Source: Paenibacillus sp. (GTDB lineage Bacteria; Bacillota; Bacilli; Paenibacillales; YIM-B00363). Taken from it: DNA of 64,000 bases. The position numbers and the translations under genes were made by a program. Location of the stretch: assembly GCF_031177825.1 (NCBI RefSeq), contig NZ_JAPSKE010000004.1, positions 1 to 64,000 of the forward strand. Reading direction: 5' to 3'. The notes under the pieces are model-generated. The model was not told where the DNA came from, searched no databases, and saw nothing but the letters and a program-made list of their open reading frames with translations. Below are positions 54,394 to 64,000 of this stretch, piece by piece; the first letter of the stretch is position 1, and each line of letters starts with the position of its first letter.

Positions 54394-56619
54394 TTAATGG
54401 CGACTCCGGTATTCGCTCGGCGTCGTCGCCGTCACCTTCTTGAATACCCGATTGAACGTCATATAGTTCGTATATCCGATCGTCGTCGCGATATGATGAA
54501 TCGATTCTCCGGTGTCCCGGAGCAATCGCTTCGCATGCTCGATGCGGACCTTCGCGACGTAATCGACGAAATTTTCCCCGAATTCGTCCTTAAACAATCG
54601 ACTGACATAGCTGTTGCTCATCTGGAACCGCTCCCCGATCAGCGATAACGACAAATTCGGGTTGCTCGCCTGCTCCTCGATAAACCTTCGAACCTCTTGA
54701 ATGACTTGGTGATTGCTCTTGCCTTCCCGCAGCAGCTTCAGCTTCTGGGCGTTCTCCTCTAACAGCCGATGCACGTCTTCGTACAGCTCGTCCACCGTTT
54801 CGAACCGCTCCAACGCCTCGTTCAGCGCAGGCACGACCTCGTCCTTCCAGATGTCTTGGATCTCGCCCGGAAGCTCCATCATCTCCCGGAACAGGTGGTA
54901 GATCAAGTAGTTCATGACGTTGATTAGGTCGTCCTTCGAGATGATGCGGCTTCGGAAGTCGTCGAACATCTCCTTCAGCTGCTCCGCCCAGAGCACCTCG
55001 CCCATCCGGTACGACTGCGCGATGCCGCGAACCATCTGCAGCCCCTTATAGACTTCGCCCTCCGACCTCGAACGAATATCCTGCTGGCCGATGACCCGTC
55101 CGTTCCCCAACACGGATTTGTATTTCATGGCTTCCATGGCGTCGTCGTAACTGAGGTGCAGCTCCGACAACGACGTCGTTCGGCTGCCGATCGAAAGCGT
55201 TACCGAAAATTTCAGGTTGTCCGCCGTCCATCGAACCATATGCTCGCACAGCTCTCGCAGCCGGTCCTCGAAGTCTTGCTCCGAACCGCCTCGCTTCGAT
55301 CGGAAGAGCAAGCCCAGTTGCTGACTGGAAATCCACTCCGGCCACGCCTGCACGGACCGCATCGCGGCGATCTCGACGATGACGTTCGTGAGCGCGTACC
55401 GAAGCAGCTCCTTGCCATTGCCGGAGTACGACCGCTCGAAGGCGGCGTATTTGTCGATCTCCAGCAGTCCGACGGCCGTCTCGTCGAAGGCGGGGTCCAT
55501 GCCGAACCGCCGCAGTTCCTTCCTCCATTCCTCCGGCTCGATCGTTCGGTCGCCCTCCATCAGCTCGTGGAAGAAATGACGGCGCTTGTACACGATATCC
55601 GCCTCTTGCTGCTTCCGGTATTCCGCCGACTGCTGCACGATCTTGCTGAGCGCGGACTCAATGAGCGTAAACTCGTCTTTGGCCGGCGGCGTCTCTTCCG
55701 GGGCGGTCTCAGGGCTCGATAGATCTCGAATCCGCCTTACAAGGCTGACGACCGGGCGATAGTGACGCCGAGACACGAGGATCAGCCATGCCAGCCCGAC
55801 CGCGAGCGTCGCCATGGTCGCTACGATCCACACGTCGGACAACTCCGCGAACGCCCGGAACGGCGACCCGCCGAGCATCCCGCTCCGGATGCGCCAGCCC
55901 GTGTAGCCGGACTCGACGTCGGAGATCTCGCGGCCGACGCTCGCGGACACCGCCTCGAGGTCCTCGCTTTCCGTGCCGAACCACAGCGTCCCGCTGCTGT
56001 CGTAGAGGTGGATGAAGCTGAATTCGTTGCCGATCATACCTCGAAGGAAATCCCGTAATGCGCTCTGCGATACATTCACGACCATCAGCCCGTGTTCGCC
56101 GGTCAAGAGCGGTACCGTGCGCGTCAAGCTGACGACGACCTTCCCTTCCGTTCCCAACGTTCTTGGGTCGGACCAGCCCGTCCTGCCGGGCTGCTCGAGC
56201 ATCTGCGTCAGGAACGCCCGATCCGCGAACTGGTCCGCCGTCTGCATCGACTGGTGCCCTAGGACGACGCCGTCCTGGTGACGGTACAGGTAGAGCGAAT
56301 CGATCAGCGGATTGGACAGCTTGATTTCGTTCAACTTGCGGGATACCTCGTTCGCCGCGATATACGGATTGCCTGATTTTGTAAAAAACGGGATAAATCC
56401 GTTGGAAATAATTTCACGATTCATCATCTCGTTGATCGCGCGCAGCGAATACTCCAACGATTGGGTCGCCTGGCCCGAGAACACCTCGTTCGCCCGGACC
56501 GTCTCCTTCCTCGTCATCTCCGCCGCGCCGAGAAGGAATATAATAATAAGTACCAAGGGAACGATTATGAAAATGGGAATGTAAGATAGCAGCAACCGAT
56601 TGTACCAATTATTCGCCAT
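54394..56619 (-). CDS. Membrane-bound one-component regulator (Cache sensor plus AraC HTH)
   Basis: 741 residues. TM1 is at about 8-32, an extracellular Cache-like sensor at about 35-265 (SRKLNEIKLSNPLIDSLYLY), TM2 at about 268-285 (IVATMATLAVGLAWLILVS). A long cytoplasmic region has a coiled stretch and a degenerate GGDEF-like/YtdP-like middle part. The AraC HTH is at about 640-741 (LSLSLIGERFQMSNSYVSRL, IHHIATTIGYTNYMTFNRVF). It can link an outside sugar signal directly to DNA, replacing a YesM/YesN pair. It is encoded just before the polysaccharide operon, its presumable target. Confidence 0.9.
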   Translation of the reverse strand: MANNWYNRLLLSYIPIFIIVPLVLIIIFLLGAAEMTRKETVRANEVFSGQATQSLEYSLRAINEMMNREIISNGFIPFFTKSGNPYIAANEVSRKLNEIKLSNPLIDSLYLYRHQDGVVLGHQSMQTADQFADRAFLTQMLEQPGRTGWSDPRTLGTEGKVVVSLTRTVPLLTGEHGLMVVNVSQSALRDFLRGMIGNEFSFIHLYDSSGTLWFGTESEDLEAVSASVGREISDVESGYTGWRIRSGMLGGSPFRAFAELSDVWIVATMATLAVGLAWLILVSRRHYRPVVSLVRRIRDLSSPETAPEETPPAKDEFTLIESALSKIVQQSAEYRKQQEADIVYKRRHFFHELMEGDRTIEPEEWRKELRRFGMDPAFDETAVGLLEIDKYAAFERSYSGNGKELLRYALTNVIVEIAAMRSVQAWPEWISSQQLGLLFRSKRGGSEQDFEDRLRELCEHMVRWTADNLKFSVTLSIGSRTTSLSELHLSYDDAMEAMKYKSVLGNGRVIGQQDIRSRSEGEVYKGLQMVRGIAQSYRMGEVLWAEQLKEMFDDFRSRIISKDDLINVMNYLIYHLFREMMELPGEIQDIWKDEVVPALNEALERFETVDELYEDVHRLLEENAQKLKLLREGKSNHQVIQEVRRFIEEQASNPNLSLSLIGERFQMSNSYVSRLFKDEFGENFVDYVAKVRIEHAKRLLRDTGESIHHIATTIGYTNYMTFNRVFKKVTATTPSEYRSRH

Positions 56620-56774
56620 ATGCGTCGTCGCTCCCTTCGGCTTTCATTCTATCCGTAAACCGGGTTGTCGGCAACGGTTCGCAATGAAGTACCGCCGAGC
56701 GTTCAGGAGCGGTTATCGGAAACCCTTTCCCGTTCGGCTTAGCTAGTTTTATCGGGCAGTATATTTCCTGACTG

Positions 56775-57028
56775 TTAAAAGTTGTCGTGATTGGTTCCGC
56801 CGTTGTAGGGAAGGTCAAGCTCCGGCTCCCCTAGCATTTTTCGCATCTCATTAATTACACGCGCATTTGCCGGGAATTTTCTGCTGCAGCAACGAGATGT
56901 ATGACGATCGGTAGCGCGTTTTCTGAAATCTGATACTTTATGAGTCTGCCAAGCACTGCCCCGTTCGCCCCTCTTATGGTTTTGTCTTCTGCTCGAGCAT
57001 AACCGCGCGAGTCAAAATTTCTATCCAT
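56775..57028 (-). pseudogene. Unidentified decayed reading frame
   Basis: The largest gap without a gene (56620-57100) is mostly this. A 57-codon frame from ATG 57028 (NFDSRGYARAEDKTIRGANG and LGRLIKYQISENALPIVIHL) stops at 56855; out of phase, NARVINEMRKMLGEPELDLP runs to a stop at 56775. Both parts look protein-like, suggesting one gene with a frameshift. I do not recognise the family and see no ribosome site. Confidence 0.25.
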
Positions 57029-57100
57029 CCGCCAAGGCTTACGATATGCTTTACTAACCGTCCATCCATCCCTTCCGTCTTCTTGAGGGGGCGGCCCGTT

Positions 57101-57667
57101 TCATTGCGGCCGGGTTATCGGATGCTCCAGGTCGACATGGCCCATTAACGATTCTACCTGTCGGCCGTCCACGGTCAGTTCGATGTGCTTGACCTCGTCG
57201 AATTGGAACATCGTGTTCTTGAGCGCTTCGAGGGCTAACGCTTCGCCCCCGGCCCCAAGCCGGGCTTCATCCGGTAAACTGATATTCATCGACAGTCCGC
57301 CATTCTCGGCGACAAATGTAATGCTGTTAAGATCGACGTTTTTCCAGAGGGCTGTGACCCCGCCATCTTCCGACTGCAGAGCCTTGAACGCGCCCTCATA
57401 CTTCGAATGCTCGGGGGAAACCTCAATCTCTCGGACGAATGGATGCAGTTCCATAATATCGTCGTCCGTGTAATAAGCCTGAATCGTCATCTTATTGGAC
57501 GTAGGAGTCGGTTTCGCTACGCCGGCGCCGTTATGGCCGCCGTTGCCGCCGTCCGACACCGTTCCAATGTGCCCGTTCCCCTCGGGCGAGGCTGAAGGGT
57601 TGACGCCGCATCCCGCAGCAAGGCTAAGCAGGGCGAATAACGCCAACGCGTACCCGATTTTTTTCAT
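57101..57667 (-). CDS. GerMN-domain lipoprotein
   Basis: 188 residues. Lipobox LAAGC at about 15-19, a Gly/Asn/His-rich linker, then one GerMN domain (about 60-170): AYYTDDDIMELHPFVREIEV, GGEALALEALKNTMFQFDEV, IELTVDGRQVESLMGHVDL. GerMN domains occur in GerM, LpqB and spore or cell-envelope lipoproteins and probably bind peptidoglycan or partner proteins. The family's usual GerM has two such domains; this has one. ATG 57667 follows GGGGGAG closely. It lies 33 bases after an amidase gene on the same strand, as in other Bacilli where GerMN proteins accompany cell-wall hydrolases. Confidence 0.85.
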   Translation of the reverse strand: MKKIGYALALFALLSLAAGCGVNPSASPEGNGHIGTVSDGGNGGHNGAGVAKPTPTSNKMTIQAYYTDDDIMELHPFVREIEVSPEHSKYEGAFKALQSEDGGVTALWKNVDLNSITFVAENGGLSMNISLPDEARLGAGGEALALEALKNTMFQFDEVKHIELTVDGRQVESLMGHVDLEHPITRPQ

Positions 57668-57700
57668 GACGCTCCCCCTTAACGTTAGTTTCAACTCCTA

Positions 57701-59056
57701 TTATAAACTTAAATAATCCTTGATGCCTGCGACAATGCCTTCGGCAACGCGCTGCTGGAAGGCCTCGGTATACATAAGAGACTCGTCGGTCGCATGGCTG
57801 AGATATCCGATCTCGAGAAGAACAGCCGGCATCCTCGTCTCCCGGGTGACATGCAGGCTAGCCTGCCTTACTTTCCGATCTGGCAGGCCCGTAGCCGCCA
57901 ATAGATGGCGATGCATCGCCTCGGCTAACGGCAAGCTCCCGCTCCGGGTATAGTACGTTTCCGTCCCGCTTGGGTTTGCCGGGGGATTGATGCTGTTGGC
58001 GTGAATGGACACAAACAAGTCGGCGTTTGCGTCATGGGCGACCCGCACACGCTCCGCCAGGGATAAAGCGAAGTCTTCCTTACGGGTCATAACGACTTCG
58101 AGCCCCGGTTCTTGCTTTAGCAATTGTTCCACTTTCAAGCCGAGCGCCAGGGTAAATTGTTTCTCCAACTTCTTGGTCACGCTGATCGCCCCCGGATCGC
58201 TGCCTCCATGGCCCGGATCGATGACGACGATCGATTTCCTGTCTTGCTCCTGCGGGTCTTCCGTCAATACGACCGTCAGAAGCCCGTCGCCGTTGTCGGT
58301 CAGCGTGTACGAGGCGCTGCTGCGCAAATCGACGACGACTCGCACGGTAGAAGGGTCGGCGTTGAACAGCGCGTATCTGATCTTCGTTACGTTCGCGGAA
58401 TCCGCGACGTCGAACGAACCGCTTTGCTGCGTGTCCAACGGCAGTCCGTCCGCCAACGCCTCGGCGAACTTCGCTTGCGGCAGATCGACGACAAGCCGGT
58501 TCGGGTCGCTAAGGGGAAACACATGCGGCGTAACGCGTTTGTCCAACGCAATGACTAAACGGTCGTCGCCGAAGCGGATCCCGTTAACCGTAGCCAAATC
58601 CGTGCTTGCCGGCGGGAGCGGCGATTCGGACGGCGACGTTACATACACGGCTCTTTCAGCCTCGGACCAATCTACAAGGAGCCCCATCTGCTCACTGACG
58701 AACCGAATAGGCACGAGCGTAGTATCCGTCGCGACGATCGGTGCGGCCGACAGGGTAACCTCGGCTCCGTTCACGAAAGCCGTCCGTTCGTTTACGCTCA
58801 GCAGGAGTGTGGTCCCGCCGCGACTTATGGTGATTGTACCCGTCTGCTCCCAGTCGACATAAAAACCCAGCCCCTCGGCGACGACCCGTAAAGGGATCAT
58901 CACCCGGTCATTTACGATTTGGACTTGCCCGTTCTTGGGTAAGACGAGCGCTTGTCCGTCCAAATAAACCGTTGTGTCGCCCGCGGACGCATGTCCCGGT
59001 TGCGCGAATAGAACTATCAGCACGAAGAAGATTGCGGCCAAACCGTAGTGTTTCAT
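57701..59056 (-). CDS. N-acetylmuramoyl-L-alanine amidase with stalk and AMIN domains
   Basis: 451 residues. Signal peptide 1-25 (QPGHASA). A copper-amine-oxidase-N-like beta domain (about 28-140; VMIPLRVVAEGLGFYVDWEQ, repeated as LVPIRFVSEQMGLLVDWSEA), an AMIN-like domain (about 155-265), and a C-terminal Amidase_3 (about 275-450). Zinc ligands and catalytic residues are seen in VIDPGHGGSDPGA (His), VEQLLKQEPG..TRKED (Glu nearby), SIHANSINP (His) and PAVLLEIGYLSH (Glu). It cleaves the amide between N-acetylmuramic acid and the stem peptide. It is co-oriented with the GerMN lipoprotein. Confidence 0.92.
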   Translation of the reverse strand: MKHYGLAAIFFVLIVLFAQPGHASAGDTTVYLDGQALVLPKNGQVQIVNDRVMIPLRVVAEGLGFYVDWEQTGTITISRGGTTLLLSVNERTAFVNGAEVTLSAAPIVATDTTLVPIRFVSEQMGLLVDWSEAERAVYVTSPSESPLPPASTDLATVNGIRFGDDRLVIALDKRVTPHVFPLSDPNRLVVDLPQAKFAEALADGLPLDTQQSGSFDVADSANVTKIRYALFNADPSTVRVVVDLRSSASYTLTDNGDGLLTVVLTEDPQEQDRKSIVVIDPGHGGSDPGAISVTKKLEKQFTLALGLKVEQLLKQEPGLEVVMTRKEDFALSLAERVRVAHDANADLFVSIHANSINPPANPSGTETYYTRSGSLPLAEAMHRHLLAATGLPDRKVRQASLHVTRETRMPAVLLEIGYLSHATDESLMYTEAFQQRVAEGIVAGIKDYLSL

Positions 59057-59262
59057 CCGTTACCCCTATTAATCTTGTATTGTCTCCGAAGCCGAGGAAC
59101 TTGCGCCCTTCGACATCGTCCGACAATATCTTTGACGCGCGCATGCTGTTTTTGTTGCGATTTCATACAATTTTCAATGAGCCTTGACCGTATCGGGTCA
59201 TCGAAACGACATGATGAGAAATCGTATCCGTCGTGATTCCTATTCCAACGATTCAGAGATAG

Positions 59263-60256
<994 letters not shown>

Positions 60257-60478
60257 TACGAACTCCTTATACACCTTTTTATTGTAATATCAACAAAATC
60301 GGAATGATAATAATTCACCCTCATTTTATTGTATTTGCAACATAAAACGTTCCCGAATTAGTCCTTCATTGTAAGCACTACTCCCCAGTTAGCGGAGCGC
60401 GGCGAGAAGCATTAAAACAAGCAATAGATCGGCTAATTATGGTACGGTTCACCGAGCTGTCTATAATGGCAAGTTAAA

Positions 60479-60499
60479 GGCCAGCCTTCTCGGCTGGCC
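60479..60499 (-). terminator. Terminator after the CD3324-like gene
   Basis: GGCCAGCC and GGCTGGCC pair perfectly around five bases, with TTTAACTTG following on the minus strand. It is 11 bases past the stop at 60511. Confidence 0.75.
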
Positions 60500-60510
60500 G
60501 ATTTCATGCT

Positions 60511-61197
60511 TTAGTTAACAAAAAATAGTACGGTTCCAAAATGATCCATAAACCTTGAATAATCGGTGCTCTCTCGTAATACGATGATGGCCGGATAGGA
60601 ATTTACCTTGCGTTGTTTCAAACCTGCCAAAATCCCCCTTTGTTCAGTACAGTGGAATTTTCCTTGGTTGTACTCGACGATAAGAGGTGGAAGGACAGAA
60701 CCATGGTTATCGGCTTCGTTGGCATAGGCGTCACCGATATCGAGCTCATCCCGTTGTATGAGACGCAATGGAAGCTTTACGATACCGAAATAGAGCTGAT
60801 TTAAATCGCAATCCAGTGAACCGGCCGTCGCCGTCCTGGAAAGCTGCCAGTAGCAGTTCATCCATTCTTCGAGCATCCCGTCATTCGCATATTTCAAAGC
60901 CGACTCGATTGTCGCTGCGTATGCATGAGAATCCTGTTTCTTCGAGTAAAAGATCTTCTTAATCGAATCCAGGGACAAGAAGTATTCGTCAGCAAGCTCA
61001 GAAACCGTGCGCCCGTGGGCATACTTATTTCGAATCATCCGATTTCTTCGCTGCAGCTGCTCCCGATAACCCGAGGCTTCACCCCACGCTCTCTTTCCCT
61101 CCCCCGAGGGAATGTAGAGCAGTTTGCCCGCGGCGTATTTTTGAACTTCCCTTGATAGTTCCTTTGGAAGGATCTCAATTGCATTTTCATATTTCAT
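60511..61197 (-). CDS. CD3324-like HTH protein fused to a ParB/Srx-like C-terminal domain
   Basis: 228 residues. The first ~90 match the small CD3324/Mor-type family: NAIEILPKELSREVQKYAAG, then RRNRMIRNKYAHGRTVSELA and LSLDSIKKIFY, a helix-turn-helix. Stand-alone members end about there. This one continues ~135 residues, ending in SVLPPLIVEYNQGKFHCTEQ, which recalls ParB/sulfiredoxin-fold domains (VPPI..GKF.I..G..R) but with the usual DGxHR replaced by TEQRG. Function unknown. It follows a truncated phosphotransferase gene by 11 bases, so they are cotranscribed. Confidence 0.7.
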   Translation of the reverse strand: MKYENAIEILPKELSREVQKYAAGKLLYIPSGEGKRAWGEASGYREQLQRRNRMIRNKYAHGRTVSELADEYFLSLDSIKKIFYSKKQDSHAYAATIESALKYANDGMLEEWMNCYWQLSRTATAGSLDCDLNQLYFGIVKLPLRLIQRDELDIGDAYANEADNHGSVLPPLIVEYNQGKFHCTEQRGILAGLKQRKVNSYPAIIVLRESTDYSRFMDHFGTVLFFVN

Positions 61198-61208
61198 CCA
61201 ATCACCGT

Positions 61209-61913
61209 CTACAAGGCGTATATTCGATCTTTCAGTTCGCTAATGGATTTCACAATGGTTGTGCAGGACTCTGCGTCGTCGATCGACGCATGCCAACGCA
61301 AAACGTCGATCCCCTTGTAATACGCCATACATAAGAATCTTTCTTTAAACTCCGGAATGATGATTTCCCTCTTCTTGCAGTACTCCACGAGCAACTCCGG
61401 TATTCGTAAATAAGGCTTATTTAAATCCATGATCGCGAAGTCGATAAGGAAGTCCCCGATGCCGGAGAAGCTCCAATCGGGAAACCCGACCGTGGTCTTC
61501 CCATCCGTAATCATGTTGACGAAAAACGTGAAGTTATTCACCAAATAACGCTTTCCCTCGCAATAATGAATTCGCTTCTCCATCTCCTTGTAATACTGCT
61601 CAAAGAAATCGCGTTGTAAGAGTGTCGTACCGAACATTTCCCTCCAGTTATACCAATACCCTTCCTTATCCTCAGCGAACGTGTCGATCAAAAACTCCCT
61701 GCAAGTCTCATATTCCGGTTTATAATTCCCGTTGAATCGGCCGTAGCCATCTACTCCCGATATATCCGAAGCATGAATTTCTAATAAACTGTCAAAAAAC
61801 AACTCGTGGCAATTCCAGAACTGTTCGGGAGTTAATTGATCTGCTACAAATCCATTCGGTGTCATACTGACTTTCTCAGATAGCATCGATCTTAAGAAAT
61901 TATCTTTGCTCAT
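61209..61913 (-). pseudogene. Degenerate aminoglycoside phosphotransferase-fold protein
   Basis: 234 residues from ATG 61913 (GGAG upstream). It corresponds to the C-lobe of hygromycin/aminoglycoside phosphotransferases: DISGVDGYGRFNGNYKPEYE, FEQYYKEMEKRIHYCEGKRY, NMITDGKTTVGFPDWSFSGI. The ATP-binding N-lobe is lacking; upstream sequence shows no missing part in frame beyond a few codons. The catalytic loop, HGD-x4-N in the family, reads LVNNFTFFVN, with no His or Asp; only the Asn and the metal Asp of PDWS remain. It cannot work as a normal kinase. Either a pseudogene or a binding-only protein. Confidence 0.7.
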
Positions 61914-62138
61914 CTTATTTCTCCTTTGCTCGATTCTCAACTCACTCATCAGGTGCGCATCTAATATGTGAAAATCATAACATTGGATCAGGGTTGCGAT
62001 ATATGCAATGTATGGCTTAACCCAACTTTGCACAACCTTAAAACTTGCCGTAATTTATGGTATGGTTCACATCGCTATACCCAAAAACATTTCAGCCACT
62101 AAACTTCCAATTACTTCAACGGAAAACGGAAACCGATC

Positions 62139-62184
62139 GTCGGCAAGCTGCCCTGGTGACTTACGGTGCTATCGTACTCCGTCG
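62139..62184. repeat. Intergenic repeat, copy B
   Basis: GTCGGCAAGCTGCCCTGGTG followed by GCTATCGTACTCCGTCG; full-length counterpart of 40371-40416. The bases just before it (TTACTTCAACGGAAAACGG) resemble those before the palindrome at 63459-63488. The rest of 62034-62416 has no convincing gene; a dead start MPFNSIELTL follows a GGAGGG at about 62276. Confidence 0.5.
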
Positions 62185-62416
62185 TATTATGAGTTCAGCC
62201 AGTTTTTAAAGGGTTGATTACGAAGCGTGGCTCTAAACAGTTGAGGATCGGATGAAAAGGCTTCCAACACTTAATGGAGGGTTATTTGATATGCCATTTA
62301 ACAGTATAGAGCTTACTCTTTAAGAACTTAAGAGAAAAATGTTGACAAGCTATTAGCTGGTATTAGCTTAATCATTTTCTTCATCCTTGGTTAAAACATC
62401 GCTTTATCTCTGCTAA

Positions 62417-63352
62417 CTAATCCATAATCATGTCAACGACTTGTTTCGCGAAAGCAGCATAGGGTTCGACCAGATCAGGACTTCGATCAATAGCCCACCT
62501 GAGGTTATCGAAAGCCCTCAATAGCAGAAAATGCCTCGTGACAGAAAGTTCTTTTTCACTTATTCCGTACCCGACCATAAACGATGTAAATTCCTCAACA
62601 TTTGGGCTTTCCTCAATACCCAATATTTGGTAATGCATCAATCGAGCAACTGTTGCATGCGGTACCACGTTTACTTCTGCATTCCAATCCAGCAATATAA
62701 CTTGGTTTGCCTGATTGACAATAGCATTCTTTATAGAGAGATCTCCATGGTCTAACCCGAAGCGGAACGGTTCACTCTTCAAATTTTCAAACAGTTCTTT
62801 TACTCTCTGCGATTCCATCTGAGTGATTACTCCAAGCTCAATCAAGCGATCATTCTCAGTCAAACTATTAATATTATACTGCACATACCCTTGCCAACTG
62901 CCGTCTGATCCGGCATGAGAAGGTGACTGAAACTCACCATCGACTGGATTAATCAGGTTCCCTCCATATCCTTTCACTTGAATAGAATGAATAAGCCTGG
63001 CATATTCGCCCAGTTTCCTCCAAACATCGGACTTGGGAACAGTGCTGTCTAACCCGTTGACTCCCTCAACAAAGGCTTGAATCATATATGCGGTTTCATC
63101 AACAATTCCAATAGACAACACTTCAGGTCCAGGAATGCCAACTGCGACTGCTTGCTCGATACACCATTTTTCTTTGATAAAGCTTGGATATGTATCTTTA
63201 TCGTTCATGCGGACAACGACTTTATGGCTCTTAGTTTCGACAACGCAAACCTGATTTGTGATACCTTTACCTATGATTTGATAAGATGTTATTATTTGTT
63301 CTCGTAGAAAATCGCCTGCAATTCGTTCTGCTTGCATAACAAAGTCCTTCAT
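62417..63352 (-). CDS. Aminoglycoside phosphotransferase/choline-kinase-fold protein (APH)
   Basis: 311 residues, full kinase. N-lobe ITNQVCVVETKSHKVVVRM with the ATP-site Lys/Arg region. Catalytic loop HGDLSIKN (His202, Asp204, Asn209) and metal Asp in LLDWNAE (Asp222). The family phosphorylates aminoglycosides, macrolides, choline, homoserine or similar small molecules. No close match to a named resistance gene is evident, so resistance should not be assumed. AT-rich like its neighbours; stands alone. Confidence 0.88.
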   Translation of the reverse strand: MKDFVMQAERIAGDFLREQIITSYQIIGKGITNQVCVVETKSHKVVVRMNDKDTYPSFIKEKWCIEQAVAVGIPGPEVLSIGIVDETAYMIQAFVEGVNGLDSTVPKSDVWRKLGEYARLIHSIQVKGYGGNLINPVDGEFQSPSHAGSDGSWQGYVQYNINSLTENDRLIELGVITQMESQRVKELFENLKSEPFRFGLDHGDLSIKNAIVNQANQVILLDWNAEVNVVPHATVARLMHYQILGIEESPNVEEFTSFMVGYGISEKELSVTRHFLLLRAFDNLRWAIDRSPDLVEPYAAFAKQVVDMIMD

Positions 63353-63440
63353 AGTTTCTTTAAACCCCTCTAGTTTCGTTCTTCGATCAGTCTACCACAC
63401 ACTTTTTTTGAGAAATACTTTTTTAACTAATCAATCCTGC

Positions 63441-63490
63441 CAGTTATTTCAATGAACAACGGCAGCCGAATGTATGGCCGGCTGCCGTCG
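63441..63490. repeat. Palindromic intergenic repeat
   Basis: ACGGCAGCCG (63459-63468) and CGGCTGCCGT (63479-63488) are exact 10-base inverted arms around ten bases. The entry TTATTTCAATGAACAACGGC resembles the sequence before copy B. No T-tract on either side, so it is more a repeat-family hairpin than a terminator. Confidence 0.5.
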
Positions 63491-63560
63491 TGTCGTGAAG
63501 GAACTTTCGATTCCCGTTGGTTCAAATTTAGCTTCATAGTAACTGTATCGTTCACTTATA

Positions 63561-64000
63561 TCAATCAAGTGAATGACTCAATAACCATGAATACAACTCA
63601 GGATTTGCATATGTTTCCGTCCAAGAATCGTGGCCAGCTTCGGGATATACAGTTAATTTTACATTTCCGCCACACGCTTGCAGAGCGTTGACCATATTTT
63701 CTGATTCTTCAAGCCTTACCACATTGTCCTTCGCACCATGAAACGCCCACACAGGCGTATTGACCAACGCCTGCACTCGATTCGGATTGCCGCCTCCGCA
63801 AATGGGCACTATAGCTGCAAACTTTTCTGGGTGTGACGACGCCAGATCCCACGTACCATAGCCTCCCATACTTAGTCCGGTAAGATAAACCCGCTTTTCG
63901 TCTACATTGAAACTCGTCGTTATTTCATCGAGTAATGCCAGCAGAGCATCTTTCTCTGCATTCCAGAATGAGTCCTCAGCACACTGCGGCGAGACAGCGA
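63561..64000 (-). CDS. Esterase/peptidase of the PHB-depolymerase/prolyl-oligopeptidase type, 5' end outside window
   Basis: About 145 C-terminal residues; the start is beyond 64000. The nucleophile elbow is GLSMGGYGTW (Ser), in RVYLTGLSMGGYGTWDLASS. The Asp is probably in VWAFHGAKDNVV and the His in YPEAGHDSWTETY. This layout is that of predicted peptidases/feruloyl-esterase-like hydrolases common in Firmicutes. Upstream residues AVSPQCAEDSFWNAEKDALL also fit. Domain architecture of the missing half cannot be told. Confidence 0.85.
   Translation of the reverse strand, partial: AVSPQCAEDSFWNAEKDALLALLDEITTSFNVDEKRVYLTGLSMGGYGTWDLASSHPEKFAAIVPICGGGNPNRVQALVNTPVWAFHGAKDNVVRLEESENMVNALQACGGNVKLTVYPEAGHDSWTETYANPELYSWLLSHSLD

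Noticed and set aside
62417-63352. Calling this an antibiotic-resistance gene
   Set aside because: The APH fold is shared with choline and homoserine kinases, and no specific resistance subfamily can be recognised by eye.

Overview
The window looks like a chromosomal stretch of a soil or rhizosphere Firmicute of the Paenibacillus/Cohnella type. The evidence is Gram-positive style strong Shine-Dalgarno sites, frequent TTG/GTG starts, lipoprotein solute-binding proteins with LplB/LplC-type permeases but no local ATPase, YesM/YesN-type two-component systems, a spore-germination (GerMN) protein, and large secreted beta-helix enzymes. This is inference from gene content; no taxonomic search was run.

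Layout. 1-2.4 kb: the edge of an IS3-type element, a small Met/His-rich lipoprotein and a YdhK-type lipoprotein with a broken signal peptide, an NAD(P)-binding protein, and an IS110-type transposase remnant. 2.5-6.8 kb: a membrane-anchored multicopper oxidase divergent from an OmpR/histidine-kinase pair, probably copper or periplasm-stress related. 7-8.7 kb: an ArsR repressor and MFS exporter with two palindromic operators. 8.7-13.1 kb: gene debris (methyltransferase, cupin regulator and secreted Big2-type protein, all broken) around one intact unknown protein that carries a short leader-like motif reminiscent of DUF4157/contractile-injection cargo.

13.2-21.4 kb: a sugar uptake module, YesM kinase, YesN regulator, solute-binding protein, two permeases and a Gfo/Idh/MocA dehydrogenase, with a good CcpA (cre) site over the promoter. 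21.5-38.7 kb: a colinear run of twelve minus-strand genes (two MDR dehydrogenases, SGNH hydrolase, beta-helix protein, a 1003-residue binding protein, two permeases, an NHL-repeat/Yip1 membrane protein, a DUF5696-type protein, two more permeases and a second binding protein). It is divergent from an AraC regulator across a tandem direct repeat. This is the best candidate for an incompletely described system.

40-56.6 kb: an IS110 scrap and a lipase-like hydrolase, then a polysaccharide utilisation locus: sensor-type AraC regulator, two permeases, binding protein, 1640-residue double beta-helix enzyme, heparinase II/III protein and GH88 unsaturated-uronyl hydrolase (3' frameshift). Together these would cleave an acidic polysaccharide outside the cell, import oligosaccharides and remove the unsaturated uronic acid. 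57-59 kb: GerMN lipoprotein and an N-acetylmuramoyl-L-alanine amidase. 59.2-64 kb: visibly AT-richer accessory genes (PaiA acetyltransferase with MarR regulator, CD3324-like fusion, two aminoglycoside-phosphotransferase-fold proteins of which one is degenerate, an esterase cut by the window edge), with copies of an intergenic repeat. No tRNA, rRNA or CRISPR array was seen. Single-base frameshifts are unusually common.
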